DNA of 64,000 nt from Nocardia stercoris (GTDB lineage: Bacteria > Actinomycetota > Actinomycetes > Mycobacteriales > Mycobacteriaceae), in assembly GCF_003696265.1 (NCBI RefSeq), contig NZ_RFFH01000004.1, forward strand, positions 124,001 through 188,000, read 5' to 3'. Numbering within the stretch: the first letter of the stretch is position 1; each line of letters starts with the position of its first letter. The position numbers and the translations under genes were made by a program. Positions 42,452-51,049 of this stretch are shown one piece after another. The notes beneath the pieces are model-generated. The model was not told the origin of the DNA, did no database searches, and saw nothing but the letters and a program-made list of their open reading frames with translations.

Positions 42452-43064
42452 CTACGCGCTCGAGCCGAGGCCGCCGAGCAGCCCGGTCAGGCCGCTGCTC
42501 CCGGTGCCACCACCGGTTCCGCCACCGGTCGTCCCGCCGACCGTGATCGACGGGCCCTCGGTGGAGTCGTCGGCAGTACCCCACTGGGCCTGGGCGTATG
42601 CGATACCGGTGGTCATGGGCGTGCCGGGCGTGCAGGAGCCGACCTTGTACTGCGCGCTGAAGACCGGCGCGACACTGGTAGGGCCGACATCGGAGACCAC
42701 CTTCAGCCCGAGGGTGTAGAAGTCGGCCGCGATGTAGCCGGGGGCGATCTCGATGTACGGCTCGACCTGGTGAGCACCGGCCGCGTCGGTCAGCTTGGCC
42801 GACCCGGGAACATAGGTGAGGCAGGTGGGGTGAAAGTCCTTGAACCAGTTGTACGTCACCGCGGGGGACTGCACGCGAGAGAACGTGGTGCTGACGGTAA
42901 TCGTGTCACCCACCGCGGGCGTGCCGTTACTGATGGTGCGGGAGAACTGCGACTGGTTGTCGTTCCAGGTCAGCGAGACGGGCTGCGCATCCGCGGCCCC
43001 GGCAGCGAACAGACCCCGATCGCAGCCGCAGCACTCACGACAGAATGTTCATTGTGCGTCCCAT
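42452..43064 (-). pseudogene. Secreted-protein gene with disrupted signal-peptide region
   Basis: The 3' part reads as a clean protein segment (LTWNDNQ, TISNGTPAVGDTITVS, then a Gly-rich tail) resembling secreted beta-sandwich proteins of actinomycetes. It has no start of its own. The expected ATG (43062-43064), with AAGGGA upstream, begins MGRTMNILS and hits a stop. Downstream, an Ala-rich signal-like piece (AAAIG) and then LFAAGAADAQPVSL lie in two other frames. Restoring one base near 43037 and one within the GGGG run near 43014 would reconnect all three. Either the gene is dead or the assembly lost two G bases. The ORF from 42913 alone encodes 153 residues. Confidence 0.65.
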
Positions 43065-43207
43065 ACGAATTCCCTTGTATTTCTCTGAGTGCATTCGATC
43101 GTGAGCCGTCCGGTTCACGTCGATGAATCCTAGAATTCGGTGCGGGGGAAGAGAAACCAGAATTTGTGGACTGTTGACAATCAGTACTTGTGACAGGCCG
43201 GGTGCAT

Positions 43208-43531
43208 CTAGCCCACTACCATGGGTGTGCCTCGCCTCGATGCGGTGTTCAGCCGGATGAAATCGGCCACTGCCCCGGCATCTGGTCCGATGAGCTTGAC
43301 ACGTGCACTGATCGGTGGAGTTATGAAGTCCATCGGGCGCCCATACATGTAAATAGCTGCTACTCGAATATTCAAATCCGGCGATTCCACTCCCTGGAGG
43401 GTTCGGCCGAAGGTTATCAGGTCGCCGCAGCGAACAGCGCCGGCCACGCACCGCACGATGACGTACGCGCAATCGTGCGCAAGCACTTGCGCGGTCAGTG
43501 CCTCGAGCACACCTCCCCCAGCGGCCGTCAT
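43208..43531 (-). CDS. Small protein with EF-Tu-domain-2-like beta-barrel pattern
   Basis: A 107-residue protein from the ATG that overlaps the preceding stop (ATGA). A GTG within a GGGGGAGGTGTG context 24 bases later is an alternative start. The pattern AVRCGDLITFGR, LNIRVAAIYMYGRPMDFI, SARVKLIGPDAG resembles the second-domain beta barrel of translational GTPases, which recurs as stand-alone small proteins in actinobacteria. No function is known to me. It is the last gene of the minus-strand series behind the RHS toxin and may belong to its immunity or accessory set. Confidence 0.6.
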   Translation of the reverse strand: MTAAGGGVLEALTAQVLAHDCAYVIVRCVAGAVRCGDLITFGRTLQGVESPDLNIRVAAIYMYGRPMDFITPPISARVKLIGPDAGAVADFIRLNTASRRGTPMVVG

Positions 43532-43719
43532 GGAACCGCCAGAAACGACCTGGTCGTTTCCGGATCCAGAGTCTCGGGATACAGCCCGACAGGGCCTCCG
43601 GTGACCCGGTAGACGATCGACATCAGGGTGATAGTCTCCTCGAGGTCTGCGAGCGCAGAAAAAGACTCTCTCTCGCATGCTCGCCGATATGCAAGCGGGA
43701 CCCATCCGAAGCCGTCCAC
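43528..43719 (-). CDS. Small hypothetical ORF coupled to the next gene; start uncertain
   Basis: A GTG start at 43719 gives 63 residues (DGFGWVPLAYRRACERESF and so on) with a plausible protein composition. No ribosome-binding site precedes it, and the frame stays open upstream to 43767 without any ATG, GTG or TTG, while the extra residues (GWVRGQVADYDFV) look continuous with the rest. The 5' end may therefore have been lost or frame-shifted. The stop overlaps the next start as ATGA. It lies downstream of the RHS immunity candidate and may be a decayed second immunity gene. Confidence 0.45.
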   Translation of the reverse strand: MDGFGWVPLAYRRACERESFSALADLEETITLMSIVYRVTGGPVGLYPETLDPETTRSFLAVP

Positions 43720-43826
43720 GAAATCGTAATCGGCAACTTGACCCCGAACCCACCCCTCAATTTCTATTCAATCTGTCCATCGCCTTGAGCTGGCCCAGCT
43801 ATAACACTGTGGTTCCGGCGCGCATG

Positions 43827-44177
43827 TCACGGCTGAGCGGGCCTGTCGAGAATTTTCATGTGAAACAGAATATTTCCGGTAGTGCTGTCTGCTAGGAAGT
43901 TACGAGATCTACCAGAGGTATCGATAATTTCCAGCCACGATATATCATCGTGGGGATAATTTTCCAGAAGGTGCACCAGGGACAGAGTGAATGCCTTCAA
44001 CTCTTCGTCGTTACCGGTTCGGTTCAATCGTTTCGTATAAATCCCTAGAAGTTTCACGCGCGGCACAACGCCGATTTCGAAGCGTGCGACGTCCTCGGGT
44101 GAATCGGCTGCGCCCTTATCTATCACCCCTCGATTTTTGGCGTCCAAAATCATACGCTCTATTTCGTTTCTGTCCAC
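43827..44177 (-). CDS. Candidate immunity protein for the RHS ADP-ribosyltransferase toxin
   Basis: A 116-residue acidic soluble protein beginning at a GTG with GGGAGG four bases upstream; the start lies inside the last codons of the toxin gene (19-bp overlap). Residues about 55-85 (NDEELKAFTLSLVHLLENYPHDDISWLEII) look helical and are followed by strands. I do not recognise a named immunity family. Position directly behind, and overlapping, a polymorphic toxin tip is the standard place for the cognate immunity gene, so it probably binds and blocks the ART domain. Confidence 0.7.
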   Translation of the reverse strand: MDRNEIERMILDAKNRGVIDKGAADSPEDVARFEIGVVPRVKLLGIYTKRLNRTGNDEELKAFTLSLVHLLENYPHDDISWLEIIDTSGRSRNFLADSTTGNILFHMKILDRPAQP

Positions 44178-47100
44178 GGTCCTCCCAAGTAGCTCGTTTC
44201 GGCACCCTTGACGGTGCCCTCGATGGTAACTTCATATTCTTGATATGCGTACGATACACCCGGAACGCGCGCGTAGCCTATACCGTCGGCATTTGGTATC
44301 CGCAGAACGATTCCGGGGCCGGCGCCATCCTGGCTGAACGCTAGTGCGGTGTCGTAATCGGTTGTCCACGACGTGAAGATGCTGTCGGTTCTGCCGCCTG
44401 CATGTAGACCTGCATCGGTGATCTCGCCACCTACGGGCTCTGCAATCCCGTTCTGGGCGTTTTCGTACGCGCGTTGCCAGTGCGGGAACATGCTGCCCTG
44501 ATCTCCGTACGGAACTCCCCGGTACAGATATGGAGACTCGTTCGGGTCCCAGCTTCCGCCATTGACGGTCGGGGTGCACTCGTTCGGTACAAGTCCAAGT
44601 GGATCACACCATCGCAGAGGGTTTCGTGGATACGTTGACGGATTCGAAGATGGAGAAAGGCCAAGCGGATCTTGGGTCAAGTAACGTCCGCTGCCAGGAT
44701 CGTAGAATCTGTGAAGATTGTAGTGCAAGCCGGATTCGGAATCGTAGAACTGACCAGGAAGCCTAATTGCTGAACCCATTGTCCCCTGCCATGTGGTATC
44801 GCCCCACAGATCGGCGCGCGATGTTCCCATGACGGTCATTGTGTTGATGTCGATAAGCGCATTAGGCGCGCCGCTCAGTCCTGCGGCAATCGCGCATCCG
44901 GTACTGGTCCCATTTGTGCTTCGACGTTCGGTAATTGGGATATGGGTGTGTGGTAGATGGGCCCATTCGGTCGATGAGCTGTCCCCGTGTTCCTCAACTA
45001 GTCGCGTGTTGTCCCATATGTATTCGAATCGCTGGACTGAAATGCCGTCGCGGTTGAGATGCTGCTTCGACACTCGGCGGCCGAGTGCATCATAGGTATA
45101 TCGCCACCATCGTTCATCCGGCGTCCATACATCGATGAGCTGATCGAATGCGTTGTAGCGGAAATGCCATATCGCTGGCTTTCGTGACAGGCGCTTTGTA
45201 ACCCGGCGGATCAGACGGCCGCCGGAGTCGTAGTAGTAGCGGTTTCGGCCAGATCGAATGAGCAGGTTGTTGTGGTATTCACGCTTGCCGTCGTTGTCTG
45301 GATCATCGGCAGAGGACATAGGGACCTGCGTGGAACTGGCGTCAGGTGGTTCGGGAAGCGATCGGGTGATGTTGGACAGCGGGTCGTATACATAGGCCTC
45401 GGTCAGGGCGCTGTTGTTGTGGATGGTAGCCACACGGCCAAGAGAGTCGATTTCGTATCGACGCTCCTCGGGCTCTTTCTCAGGCAATCGGAGAGTGTGT
45501 GTTGTGAGGTAACCGTCTGGGCGGTAGGCGTATTCATCGTGACGGACGGTCGAGGGTGCCGGCCGTGGTGCGTCGCCGAAGTTGAGGTCCAGAGAACTGG
45601 CGGGGAAGGCAGTGACTGTTTGGGATGCCACCCGGCCGGCAGGGTCGAACGTCTTATGGATGTCGAGTTCGCCGATGCGCCAGCCAGTCGTGCGGCCGAG
45701 ACGGTCGTAGTTGAAATTGATGCGGTGGCCATGGGCGTCGAGTGCGCGGATGCGGTGAATACTGTCGTATGTCCAGCCTGATACACCTCCGGATGGCGTA
45801 ATCCGGCGGATGCGGCGTCCGAGGCTGTCGTACTCGTGGCGCATCGGCTGCTGATCGTCGAGTTGCTGAGTCTCGAGCAGGCCGGCGGAGGTATAGCTGT
45901 TGATGAGGGTGTGGATCGGTTCGCTGTCGACACCACAGATTGCGGTGAGGATTCGGCCCACCCGGTCGTAGGTGAATTTCTTGTATTCGCCTGTGGTGGC
46001 TGTGATGTCGGTCAGACGGCCGAGTATGTCGTAAGTGTGCTGTTTGGTGATGCCGGACGCGGCGGTGGTCGCCGCAACACGGCCTGCCGAGTCGTGGTGG
46101 TAGGCGATGGTGGCGCCGGAATAGTTGGTCTCGGCCTTCAATTGCCCCGCGCGGTCGTACTCGTAGGTCCAGCGTTGTCCCAGCGGGTTGACTACACCGG
46201 TCAACCGTCGTTCGCGGTCCCACAAGTAACGGGTGACGGACCCGTCCAAATCTGTGCGCGATAGTAACTGGTCGAATGCGCCGTACCTGAGACTGATTGT
46301 GCCGCCGGAGCGGTTTGTATGGGTGAGCTGGTTGCCCTCCCCATCGTAGGTCCAGGTTTCGCTGTTGCCGTCGGGGTCGGTGCGGCGCAGCAACTTCCCG
46401 GAAGGAGACCACTCGTAGCGGGTGACCTGCTGGAGAGCGTCGGCAACGGTGATCGGACGACCAAAACCGTCGCGCTCGACGTAGGTTCCCGCACCCGCGT
46501 TGTCTACGATCGTTACTGGCAGACCTGCGCCGTCGGCTTCGACGGTGGTACGGCCGCCGATCGCATCTGTAGTAGCGGCAAGGGCACCAGTTGGGTGATA
46601 AGCGAATTCGGTACGCGCACCGTCCGCCGTTACGACCGCAGCGAGGTCGCCGTTTTTCGTCCACTCCTGCTGTCTGATGCTTCCGTCGGCATCTACGATC
46701 TTCGTCGGCCTTCCGCGTGTGCCGTACTCCACGCGGATCGTTGCCCCGTCGGGCCGAGTGATCTGCGCTACGTCCCCATCGCCGGTGTAGGTGTAGCTGG
46801 TGACTGCCCCGTCCGGCGCGATCACTCGCAGCGGCCGGCGTTCACTGTTGTAGTCTGTATGTGTTCGCGCCCCGACCGGGTTGACGTGGTCGCGCAGGCG
46901 GAGGTCTTCGTCGAAGCCGTAGGTGTCGACGCCGCCGTCGGTGCTGGTGACGGTGGTGAGAGAGCCTGTGCCGTCGGCGAATCGGAGGTAGTCGTAGTCG
47001 GCGTCGAGAACGCCGCCGATGCCGCGTTGGCGGATGACCTGGCCGGCTTCGTTGTAGGTGTTGACCATCTGGTTGCCGTTGGAGTCGGTCCAGGAGGTCA

Positions 47101-49699
47101 TGCGGTGGTGTTCGTCGTAGGTGAAGCGGGTGAGGGCTCCCACTCCGTTGGTGACGCTGGTGAGTTCGCCTGCGGTGTAGGTGAATTCACGCACCATGAC
47201 CGGCGTGCCGCGGTCGACGATGGCGAGGCGGGTGACGCGTCCGTTGTCGGCGTCGACCAGGACGCGGTAGCCACCGGAGTGGCTGACCTCGATGGGTTCG
47301 CCGTTGCTGTTGTAGTGGAAGCGGATTCGGTTGCGATGGCGGTCGGTGATCGCTGAGACGGCGTAATTGCCGAGACGGGAATCCAAGGAGTCCAAACCCG
47401 GCTCGGGGGCGAAGTGCCACACCAGTTCCCGGTGCTCGTCGTGGATCCGGTAGCCGCCGGTCTCGGTGCGGGTGAGAGTGATGTGCTTGTTGCCGGTGAC
47501 CGGGACGACCGCCTCGCCGACCGCGGCGTGGGGGTAGGCGAGCATGATGCCGTCCTCGCCGAGGAAGGTCACGCCCTCGTGTTCGACGACGATGCGCTGG
47601 TCGAGCGTGCAGGACCAGGAGCGGCCGAACCAGCGGCCGAACCGGTAGCTCGAGCGGTGCCGGCGGCCCAGCCGTAGCGGCAGTACACCGGGCAGGTCGA
47701 TATCGGTTTCGGGTAGGAGGAACTCGCCGGTCGCGATGTCGACCGGGTCCTTGCAGGTCGGGGTCTGGTCGTCGGATCGGTCGGTCTCGTGATTGTTGTC
47801 GCGGGCAACCGAATTGGCGTCCTGGTCGACTGCGTTCCGGGTTTCCGGCGTCGACGGCTCGTGGGCAGGGTCTTTGGCCGGCTCGCCGGCACTCGGGTTG
47901 TCTCCGGTCGCGGGGTGTTCAGGCGACGGCGATCCGTCCGTCGGATGCGGCGAGTCGTGGGGCGCAACCGGTTCGGTGGTCGAGGCTGGGGCCGGGTGCT
48001 CGGAACCCGGCATGGTGTCTGCGGGGAGGGACGGCTCGGTGGGACGGCTTCCGTCCGGCACCTGTGGTTGCTCGCCGTTCGGTGCGGGACTGTCCGAAGC
48101 TGGTGCCGGTGAATCAGGCTGTGCGGGAGCCTCGGTCGGTCCACCCGGATCCGAACTCACCGGACGATCCGCATTCGGCGGCGGAGCGTCCGACCCTGGG
48201 GCAGGCGAATCAGTATGTGCGGGCATGTCTGTCGACGCACCCGGATCCGTGCCTGCGGAGTGATCCGGGTTCGGTGCGGGTGTCTCCCCGCCGGGTGCCG
48301 GTGAATCAGGCTGTGCCGGTGCGTTGTTCGGTGCACCGGTGTCGGTACTCCCGGAATGTGTATCGCCCGGCACATTTTCGGCCGGGGGAGCCTCCCCGCT
48401 GGGTGAGGGAGCACCTGTCGGCGCTTCGGTGCCAGGAGCTGCGGAGGTGGGATGAGTGTCGGCTGCCGGGCTCGAGCCGAGGTCCGGCTGGGCCTCGGGT
48501 ATCTCCGGTTTCGGTGCCGCCGCCGCTACGTCGCGGGTGGCGTTCACTGCCGCCTGATCGGCCGCGGTGGAAGCGTCCTCCGCCGCGACCCGTGCCGCGT
48601 TGGTGCTGAGTTCGGTTGCGGTGTCGGCAACTTCGGCGGTTACGGTCTCCGCCGCGGTCCCGCCGCCGGTCGCGAGGCCGATCACGACCTGACCGGTCAG
48701 GTTGCCCAGCGCGTGGCCCGGATCGTTGGTCGCGTCGTTCCACATCGACGACACGACGGCGCCGGGATCCGAACCGGCCACGACCATTCCGGCGTACAGG
48801 TCGGTCAGCCCGGTGACGTATTGCGCCGGATGGGTGAGGTTGTAGGGGTCGGTCGGGTCGATCTGGCGGACGAACTGGACCAGCCCACCGACCGAGGACA
48901 GCAGTCCGGAATCGAAGTCGAGCTGGAAGTCCTGCCAGACATCGGAGGCATCCGAGAGATCGGCTTTCATGCGATCGGTGAACGACGGCACCTCGGGTGC
49001 TTCGTTCATCGCCTCGCGCAGCGCGGTCACTGCGGTGTTCGCGGCATTGTCCCGGTCGGCGCGGGCGCCGCCCAGCATGTCGCGGGCATCCTGGTAGGTC
49101 GTCGACCAGGAGTCGATCGATGCCAGCGAATGCTTGTCCTTGTACGCCTGGGACTGCGAGTTCCACCAGTCGGTCTTGGTCTTCTTGTCCTTGTCGGCCT
49201 GGTCCCAGAGGTCGACGGCCAGGCCGGCTTTCTTCTGCGCCGCGGTGACCTCGTGACCCCATGCATCGAGCGCGTCCGCGGCCTTCTTCATCGCGTCCGA
49301 CGCCGTTCCCCACAGCGCCGGGTGTTTACCGAACTCGGTGTGGAAGGAATCCGCCGCTTCGCCGGTCCAGTCGGCGGTGTCGATCTTCTTCAGCGCGGTG
49401 CCGGCCTCGTCGGTGGAGGTCTGCATCTTGCGCAGCTCGCCGACGGCCTTGCCGATCGCGGTCGCGTCGCCGTGGACGAGTTCCTTGGGATCCTTCGTCT
49501 CACCGAGTTGCTTTTCCGGGATCTCGTCACCGGCGGCGTCGGCGAGGTTGCGCGACAACCAGTTCAGGGCTGCCGCGTCACCCGAATCACCGATCCACGA
49601 CGCGGCATCGGCCAGCGCGCCGGTGGCTTTCGCCCCTGCACTCTCGACACCGTGGACGGCCTTGTCCGTCCACGACTCGAGGTCGTCCATCCACCCCAT
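44159..49699 (-). CDS. RHS-repeat polymorphic toxin with WXG-like N-terminus and ADP-ribosyltransferase tip
   Basis: An 1846-residue toxin. Residues 1-400: helical WXG100/CpnT-like secretion module (DTADWTGEAADSF near 120). About 400-640: Pro/Thr/Ser linker with degenerate PAPG-type repeats. From about 648: DUF6531-like start (CKDPVDIATGEFLLPETD), then YD/RHS repeats forming the cocoon, ending with the RHS core RFYDPGSGRYLTQDPLGL and DPLGL before the variable tip. The last 140 residues form an ART-like toxin of the R-S-E class: LYRG (Arg1727), FTSWTTD (Ser1777) and EYE (Glu1821, Glu1823). Base use in the C-terminal third is less GC-rich than the N-terminus, as is common for exchanged tips. 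An SseB-like gene and a WXG-like gene precede it; the immunity candidate overlaps its end. Confidence 0.9.
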   Translation of the reverse strand: MGWMDDLESWTDKAVHGVESAGAKATGALADAASWIGDSGDAAALNWLSRNLADAAGDEIPEKQLGETKDPKELVHGDATAIGKAVGELRKMQTSTDEAGTALKKIDTADWTGEAADSFHTEFGKHPALWGTASDAMKKAADALDAWGHEVTAAQKKAGLAVDLWDQADKDKKTKTDWWNSQSQAYKDKHSLASIDSWSTTYQDARDMLGGARADRDNAANTAVTALREAMNEAPEVPSFTDRMKADLSDASDVWQDFQLDFDSGLLSSVGGLVQFVRQIDPTDPYNLTHPAQYVTGLTDLYAGMVVAGSDPGAVVSSMWNDATNDPGHALGNLTGQVVIGLATGGGTAAETVTAEVADTATELSTNAARVAAEDASTAADQAAVNATRDVAAAAPKPEIPEAQPDLGSSPAADTHPTSAAPGTEAPTGAPSPSGEAPPAENVPGDTHSGSTDTGAPNNAPAQPDSPAPGGETPAPNPDHSAGTDPGASTDMPAHTDSPAPGSDAPPPNADRPVSSDPGGPTEAPAQPDSPAPASDSPAPNGEQPQVPDGSRPTEPSLPADTMPGSEHPAPASTTEPVAPHDSPHPTDGSPSPEHPATGDNPSAGEPAKDPAHEPSTPETRNAVDQDANSVARDNNHETDRSDDQTPTCKDPVDIATGEFLLPETDIDLPGVLPLRLGRRHRSSYRFGRWFGRSWSCTLDQRIVVEHEGVTFLGEDGIMLAYPHAAVGEAVVPVTGNKHITLTRTETGGYRIHDEHRELVWHFAPEPGLDSLDSRLGNYAVSAITDRHRNRIRFHYNSNGEPIEVSHSGGYRVLVDADNGRVTRLAIVDRGTPVMVREFTYTAGELTSVTNGVGALTRFTYDEHHRMTSWTDSNGNQMVNTYNEAGQVIRQRGIGGVLDADYDYLRFADGTGSLTTVTSTDGGVDTYGFDEDLRLRDHVNPVGARTHTDYNSERRPLRVIAPDGAVTSYTYTGDGDVAQITRPDGATIRVEYGTRGRPTKIVDADGSIRQQEWTKNGDLAAVVTADGARTEFAYHPTGALAATTDAIGGRTTVEADGAGLPVTIVDNAGAGTYVERDGFGRPITVADALQQVTRYEWSPSGKLLRRTDPDGNSETWTYDGEGNQLTHTNRSGGTISLRYGAFDQLLSRTDLDGSVTRYLWDRERRLTGVVNPLGQRWTYEYDRAGQLKAETNYSGATIAYHHDSAGRVAATTAASGITKQHTYDILGRLTDITATTGEYKKFTYDRVGRILTAICGVDSEPIHTLINSYTSAGLLETQQLDDQQPMRHEYDSLGRRIRRITPSGGVSGWTYDSIHRIRALDAHGHRINFNYDRLGRTTGWRIGELDIHKTFDPAGRVASQTVTAFPASSLDLNFGDAPRPAPSTVRHDEYAYRPDGYLTTHTLRLPEKEPEERRYEIDSLGRVATIHNNSALTEAYVYDPLSNITRSLPEPPDASSTQVPMSSADDPDNDGKREYHNNLLIRSGRNRYYYDSGGRLIRRVTKRLSRKPAIWHFRYNAFDQLIDVWTPDERWWRYTYDALGRRVSKQHLNRDGISVQRFEYIWDNTRLVEEHGDSSSTEWAHLPHTHIPITERRSTNGTSTGCAIAAGLSGAPNALIDINTMTVMGTSRADLWGDTTWQGTMGSAIRLPGQFYDSESGLHYNLHRFYDPGSGRYLTQDPLGLSPSSNPSTYPRNPLRWCDPLGLVPNECTPTVNGGSWDPNESPYLYRGVPYGDQGSMFPHWQRAYENAQNGIAEPVGGEITDAGLHAGGRTDSIFTSWTTDYDTALAFSQDGAGPGIVLRIPNADGIGYARVPGVSYAYQEYEVTIEGTVKGAETSYLGGPWTETK

Positions 49700-49749
49700 C
49701 AGCTATCCATCCCCCGAAAGCCTTGTCGCACTGCCGAAACCGTGTCCGG

Positions 49750-50334
49750 TTACTTCTTCGCCGCGTTCGCCTGGATCTGGGCGGCCTGGTCCATCACCCC
49801 GGTATGCCAGCCGCTGGGCAGTCCGAGCACATTGCTGTTGGCGGCGACGTTCATCTTCTGTTCGTCGAGCTTCATCTGCTGCCACGCCTGGTCGAACGAG
49901 GTCGACGAATAGTCCGGGTGGGCAAGCTGGTTGATCGGATTGGTCAGAATGTCCTGCCAGGACTGGGCGTCGATCTGCTGGGTCGTCAGGTGCGGGTTGC
50001 CGGTCGCGTCGGCGACCAGTTCCTTCAACGCGTTCGACACCGTGTCCTGCTGCTGCTGGTAGCGGCCCGCCGCCACCCCGGCGGACTTCGCGAGGGAGTT
50101 GGCGGACTGAACCAAGGTCCGAACACCCCACGACCAGCGGTCCGCGAAATCGGAGAAGGCTTGTTGGACAGCGAGTTTCCCGGTGTCCTGCTGTGACAAC
50201 GCGATCTGCGAGAATCCCCGTCCCGAGGCGGCGGTGTCCTTGGTGCCGATGTCCTGAAGGTCTTTGATGATGCCGGTGATTCCCTCGGCTGCCTGCTTCA
50301 AGGTTTCAGGGTCGACGTTCAATTGATCAGACAC
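49750..50334 (-). CDS. WXG100-like protein upstream of the RHS toxin
   Basis: A 194-residue helical protein. The N-terminal half (LNVDPETLKQAAEGITGII, then FADRWSWGVRTLVQSANSL) has the spacing of a WXG100-type hairpin, with a WSWG turn near residue 78. The second half is a Gln-rich helical extension. It likely pairs with the WXG-like N-terminus of the RHS toxin for ESX export (inference). The GTG start (50332-50334) overlaps the preceding gene's stop by eight bases. A gap of 50 bp separates it from the toxin. Confidence 0.75.
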   Translation of the reverse strand: MSDQLNVDPETLKQAAEGITGIIKDLQDIGTKDTAASGRGFSQIALSQQDTGKLAVQQAFSDFADRWSWGVRTLVQSANSLAKSAGVAAGRYQQQQDTVSNALKELVADATGNPHLTTQQIDAQSWQDILTNPINQLAHPDYSSTSFDQAWQQMKLDEQKMNVAANSNVLGLPSGWHTGVMDQAAQIQANAAKK

Positions 50335-50722
50335 CGGCCGGGCCCTCCGCCTCGTCGACCCGCGGCGGGAACGCCATCGGCCGCGCACCCGCGATATCGA
50401 CCAGAACACCGGTCGGATCCGGGCGCTGTTCGGCGTAGTCGACCAGCCAGCGCCCACGCACGGTGTGATGGCGGTACACCGCGTCCGCGTCGACTCCGCG
50501 TGCGTTCTCGAACGCGGCGTACTCGGCGAGAGTGGTGAACGCCGTCATCCAGCGCACCCCGCGCACGGTGGAGGTCCACACTCGGTCGTCGGAGGTGATC
50601 GGCACGATCAGCAACGAGTCGCGCACCGCCGCCCGCAACACATCGGCCTGCCCGAAACCGGAATAGAACGCGGCGATCTCGGACCGCAAGGGCCCGCTGT
50701 CGACGATGTCCACCCCTACCAC
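50327..50722 (-). CDS. SseB-like N-terminal domain protein
   Basis: A 131-residue protein resembling the SseB-like domain (DSLLIVPITSDDRVWTSTVRGVRWMTAFTTLAEYAAF pattern, about residues 34-70), which is often found at the head of actinobacterial ESX/RHS toxin operons. Its role there is not established; it may be a chaperone or an adaptor. It is the first gene of the operon, with the coding order SseB-like, WXG-like, RHS toxin, immunity. The start is a GTG with a G-rich stretch before it; an alternative in-frame GTG lies nine bases downstream. Confidence 0.75.
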   Translation of the reverse strand: MVGVDIVDSGPLRSEIAAFYSGFGQADVLRAAVRDSLLIVPITSDDRVWTSTVRGVRWMTAFTTLAEYAAFENARGVDADAVYRHHTVRGRWLVDYAEQRPDPTGVLVDIAGARPMAFPPRVDEAEGPAGV

Positions 50723-51049
50723 ATCCCCCTGGCCCGATATGGCCGAATTGCAACCTCTGGCCAGAGGCTACCGGGGTTCGGTTCGGTCGTCCAAGTGGAT
50801 TCGCGCTGTGGCACAAGGACTGTGCGCCATCAGGGACTCGGCTGGGATCGGCGTCTGAGCGTGGTACGGGTCAGCGTGTGAGCGTCGAATCGGCGACACG
50901 GGGACGGCGGCCTTCGCTGCCCGCGAATTCGACCTGGCGTCGGGGTTGCGATCACGGTCGGCGAATACCTGGGCGCCCGACCAGGAGCGGTGCAGCATGG
51001 GGCGGTTCGATGGCTCGGAGCGAGGTTCCTCGGGATCGGTGTGGTTGTG
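50723..51049. other. Divergent intergenic region with tRNA-like repeat, no supported gene
   Basis: This 327-bp stretch separates the toxin operon (minus) from the amidase (plus). Open frames crossing it are shadows. It must hold both promoters, but I see no clear -35/-10 pair. At 50821-50840 it carries a 20-bp copy of the tRNA 3'-end sequence found again at 52688. Confidence 0.6.
50821..50840. repeat. 20-bp tRNA-3'-end repeat, left copy
   Basis: TGTGCGCCATCAGGGACTCG is identical to 52688-52707 in the same orientation. On the minus strand it corresponds to part of a T-arm and the 3' acceptor strand of a tRNA. The match stops abruptly on both sides. It may be a relic of an attachment site. Confidence 0.75.

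Noticed and set aside
24349..50722. Insertion sequences or transposases in the toxin block
   Set aside because: No transposase-like ORF or terminal inverted repeats were seen; the mosaic is better explained by recombination of toxin modules.
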